Of a stretch of DNA of 64,000 bases, positions 12,209 to 23,353 are shown piece by piece; within the stretch, counting starts at the first letter, position 1; every line of letters begins with the position of its first letter. A model generated the notes under the pieces. The model made no database searches, was not told where the DNA came from, and saw only the letters and a program-made list of their open reading frames with translations. Source of the DNA: Membranipora membranacea (lineage: Eukaryota; Bryozoa; Gymnolaemata; Cheilostomatida; Membraniporidae); contig OU612070.1 of assembly GCA_914767715.1 (NCBI GenBank), positions 26,586,025 to 26,650,024 on the forward strand, in the 5' to 3' direction. Made by a program: the position numbers and the translations under genes.

Positions 12209-13111
12209 CATGGGTGGGCAACCTTTTCTTGAAAAAGGCCACATTTTATGCCGGCTCAACTCAAAAGGCCGCAACATATCTTTCAGGGATAAAATTGGAG
12301 CTGGAGTAGCAATTTTGGCATTTCCTATTTTGTAAAAACTAAAACAGATTTCTGTCTAAAAACTGCAGTATGTTGCAAAAACCATCAACTCAGCAGAATT
12401 ACTGGTTTATCTGATCTTCATGAGTTTTGTGATGTCATTTACCTCATGATTTGATTGTGTACATGTCTGTATCCCATATGTTTCATGCATATGAAAAAGC
12501 GCAGGATGGGTGCGGGAGGGGTGCTGTAGCGCCCTCCCAGGGGTTAAATTATAAAGAAAGTTCATAAAGGACTGTTTTGATGGAGAAGGAAGTATCTTCG
12601 CGGAGCGAAAAAAATTAAAAAAATTTTTTTCATGTCCTGTCAAAGTTTTCACCTTACAGTTCCTGCCCTCTCTCAAAGGAGGAAAATTTTTGCAAATGAT
12701 TGTGAAATGAAGTATTCAATATGGAACGTTTCAGCCATAACGCAGGAGCACTTGTCACAAAGGGAATTTTTGTCCACAGAGACAGGTTGCAAAAAACAAA
12801 TTACTATAATGTTAGAGAAACTTGTAATTTTAACATTCAAAGGTCACTGTTTTGTGTTATTTCGAAAGGACAACAACTTGATAAAGTAGTAAGAGTGGCT
12901 GGGAAGCTTAGCTACATGCATAATACAGAATGGCCACTATTTAGAAATATCTTGAGCTTACAGAGCGCTATGCACACTTGGTTCTCCACATAAATAAAGG
13001 GGAATCAAAATTAATGTATAACAAGTTTTACAGGCATAAGGCCACAATTAGGCCGCAAAATAATAACCATTAGGCCGCACCGGCAAAAAGGCCGCAGGTT
13101 GCCCACAGCTG
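12209..13111. mobile_element. hAT-like non-autonomous transposon (A1 only)
   Basis: The element is 903 bp. Its ends read CATGGGTGGGCAACC and, from the other side, CAGCTGTGGGCAACC, imperfect inverted repeats of the TGGGCAACC type common in animal hAT elements. An exact 8-bp duplication GTCTACAG flanks it (12,201-12,208 and 13,112-13,119). A3 has the empty site with one copy, GTCTAAAG (34,597-34,604, minus). Internal frames do not look like transposase. GGCCGC motifs repeat near both ends. It interrupts an exon-like sequence that is uninterrupted in A3. Confidence 0.85.
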
Positions 13112-13754
13112 GTCTACAGCTTATCCTCCGACTACATAATAAATTTTCTGATAATTGCTTGCTGTCCTATGTGTAACTCAGGACGTTCTTAACTGTGATT
13201 CAAATGAGTGTATGCTACTTTTCCATGTCGACAAAAAAGTAGCATGTTTCAGATCATTTGAGCTTTTGTACAATTGGAGTAGCCCTCTCACTAAGCATGT
13301 GGGGAAATCTCAAGTATCAGTGTGTACTCTTGTTACAGGATGAACGGCAGATTTCACTCGCCATGTTCCTGTTGGACTTCTCACAAGATCTAGCCTCAGT
13401 CCCACAAGGTAACACTTTGGGGGAGTGAGAAACCAGGCTTCCCCTTAGCAAGTTCTACTACATTACCTAGGTCTTATGAATACACGAAATAGATTTATTC
13501 AAATTAATTTATTTCAATCATGTTTTATAATGGTAATCATTTATTTATTTGATAAATGATGTTTAGCACACAAACGCTTATTTGGGGAACAAAAATGATT
13601 CTATTGCAATTATGTGAAATGATTTTGGAATTTTTTTATAAAAGGCGAACAGCAATTTACATTTAATTCTCACATGCGAAATTTCAAGGTAAATTAGGCG
13701 ATGAGGAATTGAAAAGGGATGATTCCGATCATAAATTTTGAACACAACTTCTTG

Positions 13755-13856
13755 TAAAGATAAATGTAATGTGATGTGTATATATATATACAAATATAAT
13801 ATATATAAATACATCACATTACATTTATATATATATATACATATATATATATAAAT
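13755..13856. repeat. AT-rich palindromic junction between A1 and B1
   Basis: TAAATGTAATGTGATGT is followed within 60 bases by its reverse complement ACATCACATTACATTTA, then runs of TA. The same inverted motif forms the centre of the large palindrome at 33,534-33,668. Confidence 0.85.
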
Positions 13857-14892
13857 TGCATTAAGTCATAAATGACATATAAGATGTCGCAATGCGTCAG
13901 ATGAATTTGATAAAAAATTAGTTGAAACTCGAGCCACAAAACAGAAACATAAGAGCTCGAGATGTACATTTAGTTCATCAAGATAGAGTATCGATAAACT
14001 AGCCTAGTAATCATCCTCATCATAGAGCATTGTTCTAGTACAGTATTTCTGATGTCACTAAGGTCTCTCTTTATATCTCTTTATAATGTGTGGACACCAT
14101 ATATAACATTAGCTAAATGTAATATGTTGAATATTGTTATCATTCAATTATTTTAGTTTTCATGTAGCTATCAGAGATAAGATGATAAATCATTTATCAT
14201 TTTTCAACATCTCAAGGGACAGTTTGGTCACACAAAAAAATGTTGCCAAATAAAGTTACATTAGTCTTTGAGCGTAACCAACAGCTTATGGAAAGGCAGA
14301 GGGGATCAACAGGAGTGAGAATTGAGACTACCATATTTAATATTTTGTAGGTTAAGTACGAATAGTATTATTATTACCAGCAGATGCGTTAGGGCCAAGA
14401 TTATTTTTGCTGACTTCGGTAGGTGTGGCATGTAGCTGGCAGGTAAATAGCAGAAAAGTAAATTTATGTGAATAATGAGCATAACAAAATTAATGCTTCA
14501 TCTTTGTAATCTTGTGAAGACTAGAAATGTAAAAGGCAAGAAACAGACATCAATCTCTTAGTTATTTTTTTGAACTAACAAGGCAAACACTCTGCGAATG
14601 TGCACTAATAAATTCAGATTGGTTATCTTTGTAACATAGTGCTTTGATCAATCAAATTTGTTTAAGTTCCTTAACTGAACAGTCGTTCCACCAGCACTGG
14701 GGAGAAATGAACTTCTTTAGGCAAAAGTTGACTTTTTTATCTCAGCACCAGGTGATGAGCTGTTTGCTTGGGTCTTGGTATTACTTCTTGGTAAAACCAT
14801 TTTATTACTGCCTCTACTGACTTGACTTTTGGATCATGCCAACTTCATTATGCCTTATTGGAAAACCGTCTAGATAAGTCTGCCAAAAGTTT
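13857..14892. other. No gene seen; start of B1
   Basis: Short frames only. Near 14,440 this copy lacks the 1.1 kb found in B2 at 54,716-55,825, which takes away the body of a candidate exon whose end remains at about 14,400-14,440. Confidence 0.45.
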
Positions 14893-14964
14893 GGAGGTGC
14901 CGGGTATCGATCCCGGTACCTCTCACATGCTAAGCGAGCGCTCTACCATTTGAGCTACACCCCC
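14893..14964 (-). tRNA. tRNA-Ala (AGC)
   Basis: The 72-nt sequence folds as a standard tRNA. The acceptor stem GGGGGTG pairs with CACCTCC (one G-T pair). The D arm is GCTC...GAGC, and the anticodon stem CTCGC/GTGAG has loop TTAGCAT giving AGC. The T arm has ACCGGG...CCCGG. Both internal promoter boxes are present (TAGCTCAAATGG as the A box, GGGATCGATACCC as the B box). No intron. The partner copy in B2 is broken, so this may be the only functional one of the pair. Confidence 0.85.
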
Positions 14965-15578
14965 AATGATTACAAGTGTGCTAACAGATGCTAGTTCTTT
15001 GAACTGTAGGCTGTACCACACACCTATAGGAACAACCACACCACGCCCCATTATCTTAATAGCATGGTGTTGGCCATCATCCCTAGTAACTCTACCCTGA
15101 GGGCAACTGTAAATCCCTGCTGTATATAATGGCATAATAAAATGAGGTCTTTGCCACACAGAACCATAATACTAGATGGAGTGGCTTCCTATTATTCGAT
15201 TCGAGACTGGGAGTAATGAATTGTGACTTGTGCCAAAACTAATGGCCAATATGAGAACATGAATCATTTAGTGTTTAACCCTATACAAGACAACATGTTT
15301 AATTCTAGTCTACGCACTTTGCAGGATTTGCTTGGATTTTTCCTCTCATTACTTCTACATTAATCTTACTTCATGTAGCCTAAGGGTCCAATAATACACA
15401 TTGTATGACCTTTTGTCAATGGCAGTGAATATCTCTGCTCATGGGTGATGCCCAAACAGGAGGCTACTTTTCCCAGAGTCTGACTGGAAAACTCTCATAC
15501 CTGAAGCAATATAGTAAGTGGCATGAATAGAAAATAATAGATGTTGCAGTTTTAGTGCTCCCCTTCATACCTTATAAT

Positions 15579-15913
15579 ACCTGAAAGCAGAAAACTCCAG
15601 CAAGATCCTGCATTGTTCTCAGACTTTCCCCCGCCGGAGGACGTCGGGCGAGGGCAAAAGTCTGGGGGCTCAGACTAGTTTAATTCAACTTCCCACTATA
15701 AACTACAACCCTAGGTGTAAATAATTCTATCTCAATCAATCCGCATTCGACATTCGCAACAACAATCTCATACTTGCGAAGCCAAGATTAATGAACAAAA
15801 GTAATTGATGACAGAACCTAAAAAATATCATCAAAGGTCTATTGACGGAATCTGTTATTATGTTGTATTATATGCCATTGGAAAGTGTCAACACCAGGAT
15901 CACAAAAAAATTT
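15579..15913. mobile_element. 335-bp insertion in B1 with GC-rich hairpin
   Basis: B2 reads straight through the site as ACTTATAATCTAG. Here the flanks are ACCTTATAAT on the left and ACTTTTAAT on the right, a plausible diverged 9-bp target duplication. The right end is a short A-run. Inside, CAGACTTT at 15,620 pairs with AAAGTCTG ending at 15,664 around a GC-rich stem that stands out from the AT-rich surroundings. It may be a SINE or a small transposon; family not recognised. Confidence 0.55.
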
Positions 15914-16390
15914 ACTTTTAATCTAGCACATCATGGGGCTCCCAATACACATATTTGATGCCGAACATATGTTTTTTTTTTCCCCTTTTTTTTTTTTTTT
16001 TTTAGGACGCCCTGAAAAGGCCAAAGCCTGTGCTTTGCATAAATATTCAATTTTGATTTGGTACTAAGGGATTTTTGAAGCAGTAACAGAAAGAATTTTG
16101 ATTCTGCATTTTTCAGTTTGAAAGTTATTCTTAGATCCTTTCAATCACTACTACACAAATACAAAGGAAGACTTACTGCACAATATCAGTAATATTTTTA
16201 GTTGCCACCACTTTTTTCTGTTGTTTCATTTCGTTTATGTCATTCAAATTGAACATGTGACAAGTATAGAGTGGAAAAAAGAAAAAAAACATTTGGCCAA
16301 TCAGTTGGTTCTAAACAAGAGTATATTGGAGATTTGCGTGGTTTTCAACATTGCTCGTTCAGTTGTTCAGTTGCTGTCAAATGTAAAACT

Positions 16391-16461
16391 GCGTCAGCTG
16401 GGAATTGAACCCGGATCCATTGCTTGGAAGGCAACAATGCTAACCTTTACACCACCGACGC
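16391..16461 (-). tRNA. tRNA-Gly (TCC)
   Basis: The 71-nt cloverleaf has acceptor stem GCGTCGG with CTGACGC (one G-T pair), a D arm with GGTTAGC, and anticodon loop CTTCCAA giving TCC. The T arm CCGGG/CCCAG has one mismatch, caused by A where B2 (52,834-52,904) has G. Internal promoter boxes are recognisable. It could be functional or slightly decayed. Confidence 0.75.
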
Positions 16462-16688
16462 CAGGTATTCCATATATAAAAACAAAGAAACTAGCAGACA
16501 TATGCACCAGGAGTAGGGGGGGGGGGGGGCGGAACTGTGACACTTTCATGTTTCCTGTCTAAGTCTGTGATTAATTGGCAATTATCCCTGATTAACCGCT
16601 TCTTCATGGTTGTTAGTGATAAGGCATTGACAAAGCTTTAACCTTCTTCACCCTTTCGACACTTTCTTAAAATAAAATATTTTTGTTA

Positions 16689-16965
16689 AGCCTTGTACCC
16701 ACCAATGTGCTTTTTTTAATCTCAGGAACTTCTAAGATTTTGTACTGGCAATCATTAGAGAATTTGTGGGTACCACAAAATGCAGCACAACATATCGCAC
16801 AACATATCGCGCGAAAGTAGAATCAATTCTACTTTCGTGCGAATGTATTTGTGAACGCACGATCTCTGTGTATTTTGTACCCACCAATCACAGCAAAGCC
16901 CAAGTGGTCGTGCATGATCGCAGATGAGTTCCTGGGACAGTTATGCAGTTGATGGGTACCAGGCT
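16689..16965. mobile_element. PIF/Harbinger-like MITE (B1 only)
   Basis: The 277-bp element has inverted ends AGCCTTGTACCCACCAA and, from the other side, AGCCTGGTACCCATCAA (15 of 17 match). It is flanked by a 3-bp TTA duplication (16,686-16,688 and 16,966-16,968). B2 has the empty site with a single TTA (52,615-52,617, minus strand). The middle holds an inverted repeat around GAAAGTAGAAT/ATTCTACTTTC. TTA target duplications and lack of coding fit a Harbinger-type MITE. Confidence 0.82.
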
Positions 16966-17691
16966 TTAGAGATTATGTATCAATAATTGAAATTCAATAT
17001 CTAGTCTAGATAAAATTTGCTGTGTTACAGTTTTTTTCAGAATGTGGGATTATACAGATGAAACGGAAACAGGTGTCGACTAATACTCAGTATACACTGT
17101 CATTTTTCATGTTGCTATGCAACAGTCTCAGCCTCAAACTTCCAATGATAATGAGTGGCCTTCAGCGACTGGCTAGCAAGATGCTGGCAAGAAGCACAAT
17201 TTAGTCATCACACTCTGATTGTTCGATCAGTTTGATGGATATTTGTCACTATCATACATATGACAATCATCATTATTTCTCTACTATACTAAACAGAAAC
17301 AATATATTGATATGCATTTAAAAAATCAGCGGTAAACTGCATTGAATGTCTTTTGTGATACATTTTTGTTTTCTTATAACGCGTTGTCAAGGACAGTAAC
17401 AAGGGTCGTTATTTCCGGTTTCCATTTTCAAAGCTTTTAGACCAAATTTTATTATTTTAAACGTGTTTTTCAATTTATTACCAACCACCCACAAAATTGA
17501 TTTATGCTGTGTTAATCTAGATTTCAGCCAGGTCAGTCAAAGGTCATAGCTTAAAATTAACATGTCTACAGTTTTTTGATGGGGAGAGTGCACATTTGAC
17601 ACTTTTCTATAGAAATAATTCTATATTCTCAATGAAGTTAATTTCAAACTCAGCGGGTTTCCCATGAGTGTTCTTGCTTTTCATACAAGGG

Positions 17692-18148
17692 TCTTAGATA
17701 GGGGTAAGGCACTAGCTCCTTCAGAGCCAAACGGTTTTCAGATATATGATCAGCTGGAACTGGACGGAGTTCGAGATGATCCTGACTGACTTTGTTTTTC
17801 TGAATGCTGGTGTATAGCATGTTTTCTAGTGCAAAAGTGACCCTGATTATATCAGACACTGCCAGAGAACGACAGCCCGCTTTGCCAAACGGTTTTCGGA
17901 TTTATGACTAGCTTGAGTTGCTCTTTCATAATTTTTTGAATTTTCAAGTCAAGACTATGAGTTTATCACAGGAATTCGATGTTCTGGATTTTGAATAAGA
18001 GCAATGAGGGCTTGAACTGGTCGGAGTTTGATAAAATCCAGTCAAACTTTCTTCTTTTGTATGGTGGCAACTGGCATGTTTCTTAGTGTAATCTGAACCT
18101 CCATTGAAACAGACACTGAGTGAGAACAGAGAGCCGCTGAGCCAAACG
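17692..18148 (-). repeat. Diverged tandem triplication in B1
   Basis: On the minus strand three units each begin GTTTGGCTC (at about 18,147, 17,891 and 17,731), spaced about 256 and 160 bases. The first two continue with a GTTCTC...TGTCTG pattern. Minus-strand frames run through them (17,650-17,859 and 17,944-18,231), but the frames do not agree between units, so I do not call a protein. The same array lies inverted in B2 at about 51,475-51,900. Confidence 0.6.
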
Positions 18149-18149
18149 G

Positions 18150-19516
18150 TACTATAAATTGGACCTCGATAGTTATATACTTCCATCACCTCCATCGGCA
18201 ATAAATAGGTCAAAATTAACCTCAAAAGCAAAAAGCTGCTGGAGCCTTGCAGTCAAAAAAAGTTTTTCACAATGTCAGAGATCTCATTTCATCAAGCCGT
18301 ACATATCAGTTGACAAGCATTGCCCATTTTTAAAGGCAACATGTTTATTAGGTAGAAAGTTTTCAGGCTCGGTTCAGATAGGCGTTAGCATTTCTTTCTT
18401 AATAGTCATTCTCGACAGTTTCACATTCTGAGCAAATGTTCTGCACCACCAGTTCTACTGACAGACTGTAGTTCAATGATTACTCAAGGTTACTTCATGT
18501 GACTGCCTCACCGGGAAATGCAAATCCCTCAGCCACTAGATCAGAGGGAATTCGTTCCAACTCTATACCTGTAGTGATCTGATATATCAGATAAAAAATT
18601 ATGTCTTGTAAAAGTTGCTTACATGTTCCACATTTATTGGCTCAACATTAACAAAAGAAATTGTGAATAAATATTATGGATTGTGAAATAATAACGCTCC
18701 AACAAATCATTCTTGACACAACTCTCTCATAAAACTCTGATTAGAATTGACATAGTAAGGAAAAATACACATTATATAACGTGCAATAAACTTGCAGTGC
18801 ACCACTTAATAGCATTTGCAGGCATTTGAAAAGCAGATAGAGTTATTTGAGGCCTCTGACTAAATGCATAGAATACACAAACAACTTCCACCCCGGCATG
18901 AGACTTATTACCCGCCTGACACTTACTTGACATCACCTGAAAATTCATTTCATTATCAAAACTTGACATTGGCCATGGTATCACAAGGGACATAATAATA
19001 TAAGCAATGAAAAGTCAAAGACTTTGGTCGCGGTCATTGAGTGACTAAAGTGACTTATTTGGGGGGAAGGGGCTTATGGATTCAGGTTAATAACTAAAGC
19101 GCAAATTATTTGAAAAGAAAACAATTTGGACTATCAGTACAGGATGGGTGGGATAGTGTCAGTCAATGTAGTCAATTTGTCAGTAAGAGTTGTCTACTAG
19201 ATTTATCCAGTATTCAATTCAGTATAAACAGTATCCCTTCTCTCCAATGAACTCCTAGAGGGATTCATTGCCCTCCCAAAAACTTGACTTGTCTCAGAAT
19301 CACTTCCTTAGACTAATTTTTTCTCAAAATTTTGTTTAAGCATTTAACTGTCATTGACCTGCTGTTCTGTAATTCCTATCCTACCATCCTGGGGCTTTGA
19401 CGGAGAAAGAATCATAAACATTATTAGACCTTATTCTGACACGAATGTCATACCAGACCAGGTGGATATGAGCAAGATAAGACCACCGCAACCTTTTACA
19501 AGGCTGCTCAATATTT
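18150..19516. other. B1 stretch with one exon-like segment (minus, 18,850-18,936)
   Basis: On the minus strand, TTTTCAG|GTGAT is followed by a segment encoding CxAGN and VVCVFYAFSQR. A similarly bordered segment with related residues occurs on the plus strand of A1 at about 4,197-4,285. No family recognised. The rest shows no gene. Confidence 0.35.
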
Positions 19517-19690
19517 ATTTGACTTTTATATATTTTATTTTATTTAATTTTTTTTAATTTTTTTTTATTTAATTTACTTTACTTTAATTTAATTTAATTT
19601 TATTTATTTTGTTTTATTCTATTCTATTTTATTTTTTTTATTTTATTTTATTTCATTTTATATTTCATTTTATTCTATGAAGTTCATTTT
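19517..19690 (+). repeat. Degenerate ATTTT/TTTTA repeat (B1)
   Basis: A T-rich pentamer run, almost pure TTTTA/TTTAA with interruptions. The B2 counterpart at 49,975-50,130 is a cleaner AAAAT run. Confidence 0.9.
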
Positions 19691-20279
19691 ATAAGTATGT
19701 ATATTTTATAGAGCAGTTTGTCTGCAATCACAACTAAGTTGTATAAATACATTGCTCACAACATGTCACAATTGTAAAGAATTTTAAACGAACATCATGA
19801 ACCTAACATAATCAAACTAGCAGTAAATACGATCATAATTTAATCATATTGATAAAATATGAATATAATATTTTTCAAGTCATTATATAATATGGTATAT
19901 CCACTTATTGTTAAGTAGGTATAATAATGACTTTATACAGACAGCATCTAGCGTCACAATAGATCACAATGCTGTGATATGACCTACACAAATATGAACT
20001 TTATATGTCTCAGGTGGAAACAGATACGACATACATCCGCATCTATGCGGCCGTTGTCTGGTTGGGTGAACAGATACGACATATTTCCCGAAAATACCAT
20101 TAGATCATCTAGATGATACGAGAGGAAATTAATTCACCCAGCTATCTGCTACATTACAAAACACCACCAAAGCTTTTTTAAATAAGACGAAGAGGTTACA
20201 GCTATTCATCTCCGGCCACTGAGGGCATTTACTGCCGTACAGGAAAAATGTGCAACTAAGACCCAGAAGCTGTCACTCC

Positions 20280-22590
20280 GATCGATTGAAAGCCATCTTA
20301 TCACATTCACTCAAATGTACAATTGGAAGAAACCTGGCCATTTTATCGAGTTGAACTAAATTTACTTGCCATGCATGCAAAAAACATAGGGATACGATTA
20401 TTTGACCAGATTTAAGCTAATTTGATAATTCATAAATACAAAATGATTGAGATTGGCTATTTTGACCTGAGTTAGCTTGATTTGACCAGCCATCACACAA
20501 CATCTTTCAGGCAGCTAAACAGGAGAGAATCGTTGCTATTTTGATTATTTTTCAATTACTTCTGTGACTCATCAGTGCGAGCTTTATGCGTTCCTGCGCA
20601 TCATAATGGATTCCACCGAATCAATTACACAATCATTACAACTCCTACCTCTTCATAAGCTTTTTTGTTATTTCACTTAACTTTTTGCGCATAAGATGAA
20701 CAATTTTTTGACACCTCCATTTATTTATAGAGGATTCAAAAACACTACCAATTTCATGTTTCATGCTAAACATTTACTTTTATATCATACTTACAATCTA
20801 AGCAAGGAGTTAAAGTCTTCAACTCCTTGATCTAAGATACAAAGTTTCTGCTACATACAATTCTTTATCATTACATTTGAGTTCTAAAGAGAAGTTCAGC
20901 TCAATCTAAACATAACTATTCAACCAGATATTATTGACTTGACCAACATCATTGTTGATATTATTTTCTTTCTGTTTCTTCGTTTGTTTTTAAAAAAAAA
21001 TTTTCTGGCACTGAGTGCAAGACATTTCGAATGAGATGACTTTGGTTGCCAATCAAAGTATATATATTCGCAGATACCTAACAGAATGGGACTCAATCCC
21101 GGAGGTAGAGGCAGGTTGACTTGGCATTCAACACAAAATGAAGTTCATTGGAAGCCATGTTGTCATATTCACTTGAAAGTATAATTGGAAGGAACCTGGT
21201 AATTTGATCAAGTCGAACTAAATCGACTTGCTATACCTGCAAAAAATATAGGGATATGTTTACTCGACCAGGTTTAATCTAATAAGATAATTGTCATAAA
21301 TGTAAAGCAATTGAAATTGGCTATTTTCACCGGAGTTATTTTGCTTTAACCTGCCATCACACACAGTTTTCCAACTGTGTCAGGCAGCTCAGCAAGAAAG
21401 AATTGCTGACATTTATAATTATCTTTCAAGATTTTTCAGATGATATGTGTCATATACTGCCAGAAGAATTGAGACATGCATAAACACCTGCTTCCTGAGT
21501 CGTCCTCATGCAGACCTCGCAGATCAAAACTGGGCAGCAACAACAGCTCAACCATACCCCATAACACTGCAATAGCGAGCAGATGTCTCTTCATCAAATA
21601 TGGGAATATGGTCTGAAACTGATGCCTAATGCTGATTGGGTGATGATATTTTTTGAATTTTATTAAATAATTTTTACACTATACTTTTTTTTTTTTTTTG
21701 AAAATCAGATCAAATAATATTCATTTTGCAATGAATTTTCAGTTAATAGCACCATGTGTATGCTGTATTAGATAATTGAGTAAATGATATAAATAAAGAC
21801 TCATCAGCGTGTTATCAATCTGCAGTGATCAATAAACACAAAATTTCACAGACACAAAAACTCTGCTGTGCTCAGTGATAATAGAAGGCTATTCCACAAC
21901 GAATATCAATCTACTAGGATGAGTTATAGCAGGGGCCCTTTCTGTAACTCGGCCTAGTTTGTGATACTGGTTAGCTGGCAAATTGAAACATGGATACGTG
22001 ACAGCTACTATCTCGCATAACCTCAGCTAAATACCTGCTAGATAAAATTAAGCAGACATTTAGACGCATACTTATTGAAACCACCCTCTGCATGACCGGG
22101 TTCTCTCCAAGCAGCAGGTTTCCTGCATGCAGGGATCTGTCTGTCTTTGTCATCTCTGATGGGTGTTGCACGCCCTCTTCCTGTTCCTTCGCTGGCAAAA
22201 AAACCTCAGCAGATGGTGCCTTTGCTTCTGGATTTTTCTGCTTGCCTCAACTCGCTTTCCTAAAACACCAGAGTACTCTCCTAACTTTCATGGAAGGCTG
22301 CCTATTAGGCAAGGACAGCTTATCTGCAGTGGTGATTAATGACTTATCTCCCTCTCCTAGAAACTATGATGTCACAGGTTGAAGCACTGTGGATCACAAT
22401 CAGCTGAGAAATACCTGCTGAAGTGGTAGTAATTGTGTCACAGCTTTGCTTCTTGTTAAATGATTGATCTACACCAGGCACCATCGTCGTCAAATTGCAT
22501 GGAGGCCACATTATTAAATTCACCAAAAGGTGAAATTAGTAGGTACATATGGCCAGTTTTTAACTTAGGAAAACTGGCTAGTTGAGCCAA
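20280..22590 (+). repeat. T-unit array at the end of B1
   Basis: The sub-repeats seen at 430-2,705 recur here, with CTCTCCTAGAAACTATG at about 22,350. The array is interrupted by the U2-headed satellite at 22,601 and resumes at 23,354, so the satellite sits inside a T unit. The minus frame 21,971-22,198 is the local copy of the conserved T-unit open frame. Confidence 0.65.
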
Positions 22591-22600
22591 GTTGGAATGC

Positions 22601-23315
22601 ATCTCGGCCTATTGGCTAAGATCAATGTGTCACTGCCAATGGCCGATTAGTGCCAGTTCAGCTTGCTGCACACTCACGATTAGGAGGTCCACCATGGCCT
22701 CACCTCTAGGATGCATTCTAGTTTTCTAGGATGTATCACATTCTCAATATGATGATTTAGGGCACCTTGCGTCCCTCTTTAGGGGCAGCCCAATCTTCTG
22801 TTTCTTCGCAAACAGCAAGTTGGAATGCATTCTCTGTTGGCCAAGATCGCTTCTCGGCCTAATGGCTAAGATCAAAGTGTCACTGCCAATGGCAGATTAG
22901 TGCAACTTCAGTTTTGGCAGCTCGCTGCACACTTATGACTAGGAGGTCCTCTATGGCCTCACCTGTAGGATGCATTCTAGTTTTCTAGGATGTATCACAT
23001 TCTCAGTATGAGGATTAGGGCACCTTGCGTCCCTCTTTAGGGCCAATCTTCTGTTTCTTAGCAAACAGCAAGTTGGAATGCATCGCTTCTCGGCCTATCG
23101 GCTAAGATCAAAGTCTCACTGCCAATGGCCGATTAGTGCCAGTTCACTTTTGGCAGCTAGCTGCACACCGACAATTAGGAAGTCCTCTATGGCCTCACCT
23201 CTAGGATGCATTCTAGTTTTCTAGGATGTATCACATTCTCAGTATGATGATTTAGGGCACCTTGCGTCCCTTTTAGGAGCAGCCCAATCTTCTGTTTCAT
23301 ACTAAACAGCAATAT
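22601..23315 (+). repeat. U2 snRNA-headed satellite array, three units
   Basis: Heads start at 22,601 (missing the first bases), 22,846 and 23,082, a period of about 236-245 bases. Each unit carries the U2 stem-loop I region, then a shared body with CTCACCTCTAGGATGCATT or a one-base variant, and ends near CAGCAAG. B2/A3 keeps a single unit at the same junction, so the array has expanded or contracted since duplication. Confidence 0.82.
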
Positions 23316-23353
23316 GGCATGCCATGCATTAAATAAAGACTATGTTATCTTAT

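Larger units (their letters stand above)
1..13780 (+). repeat. Segmental duplication block A, copy A1
   Basis: This copy sits in the same orientation as A2 (22,931-33,532) and inverted relative to A3 (33,660-46,826). Anchors line up along its length: the U2-headed repeat at 157 with 23,082, the GATA run at 3,077 with 26,001, and short open frames at 6,281 and 9,174 with 29,341 and 32,308. Most 60-base lines differ by only a few bases. A1-specific changes are a hAT-like insertion, a 400-bp insertion near 9,640, and loss of about 90 bp near 5,190 that A2 and A3 keep. The left edge is cut by the window. Confidence 0.93.
13857..22600 (+). repeat. Segmental duplication block B, copy B1
   Basis: Its reverse complement is B2 (46,827-56,410). 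Anchors include the tRNA-Ala and tRNA-Gly loci, the poly-G run at 16,517 (poly-C at 52,757), the ATTTT repeats at 19,517 and the T array at its end. Relative to B2 it has two insertions (15,579-15,913 and 16,689-16,965). It lacks about 250 bp near 15,270 and about 1.1 kb near 14,450. Confidence 0.92.

Noticed and set aside
13825-13852. Telomere or centromere satellite
   Set aside because: Only TA and ATTTT-type simple repeats. No telomere hexamer arrays, and the complex repeats are too few.
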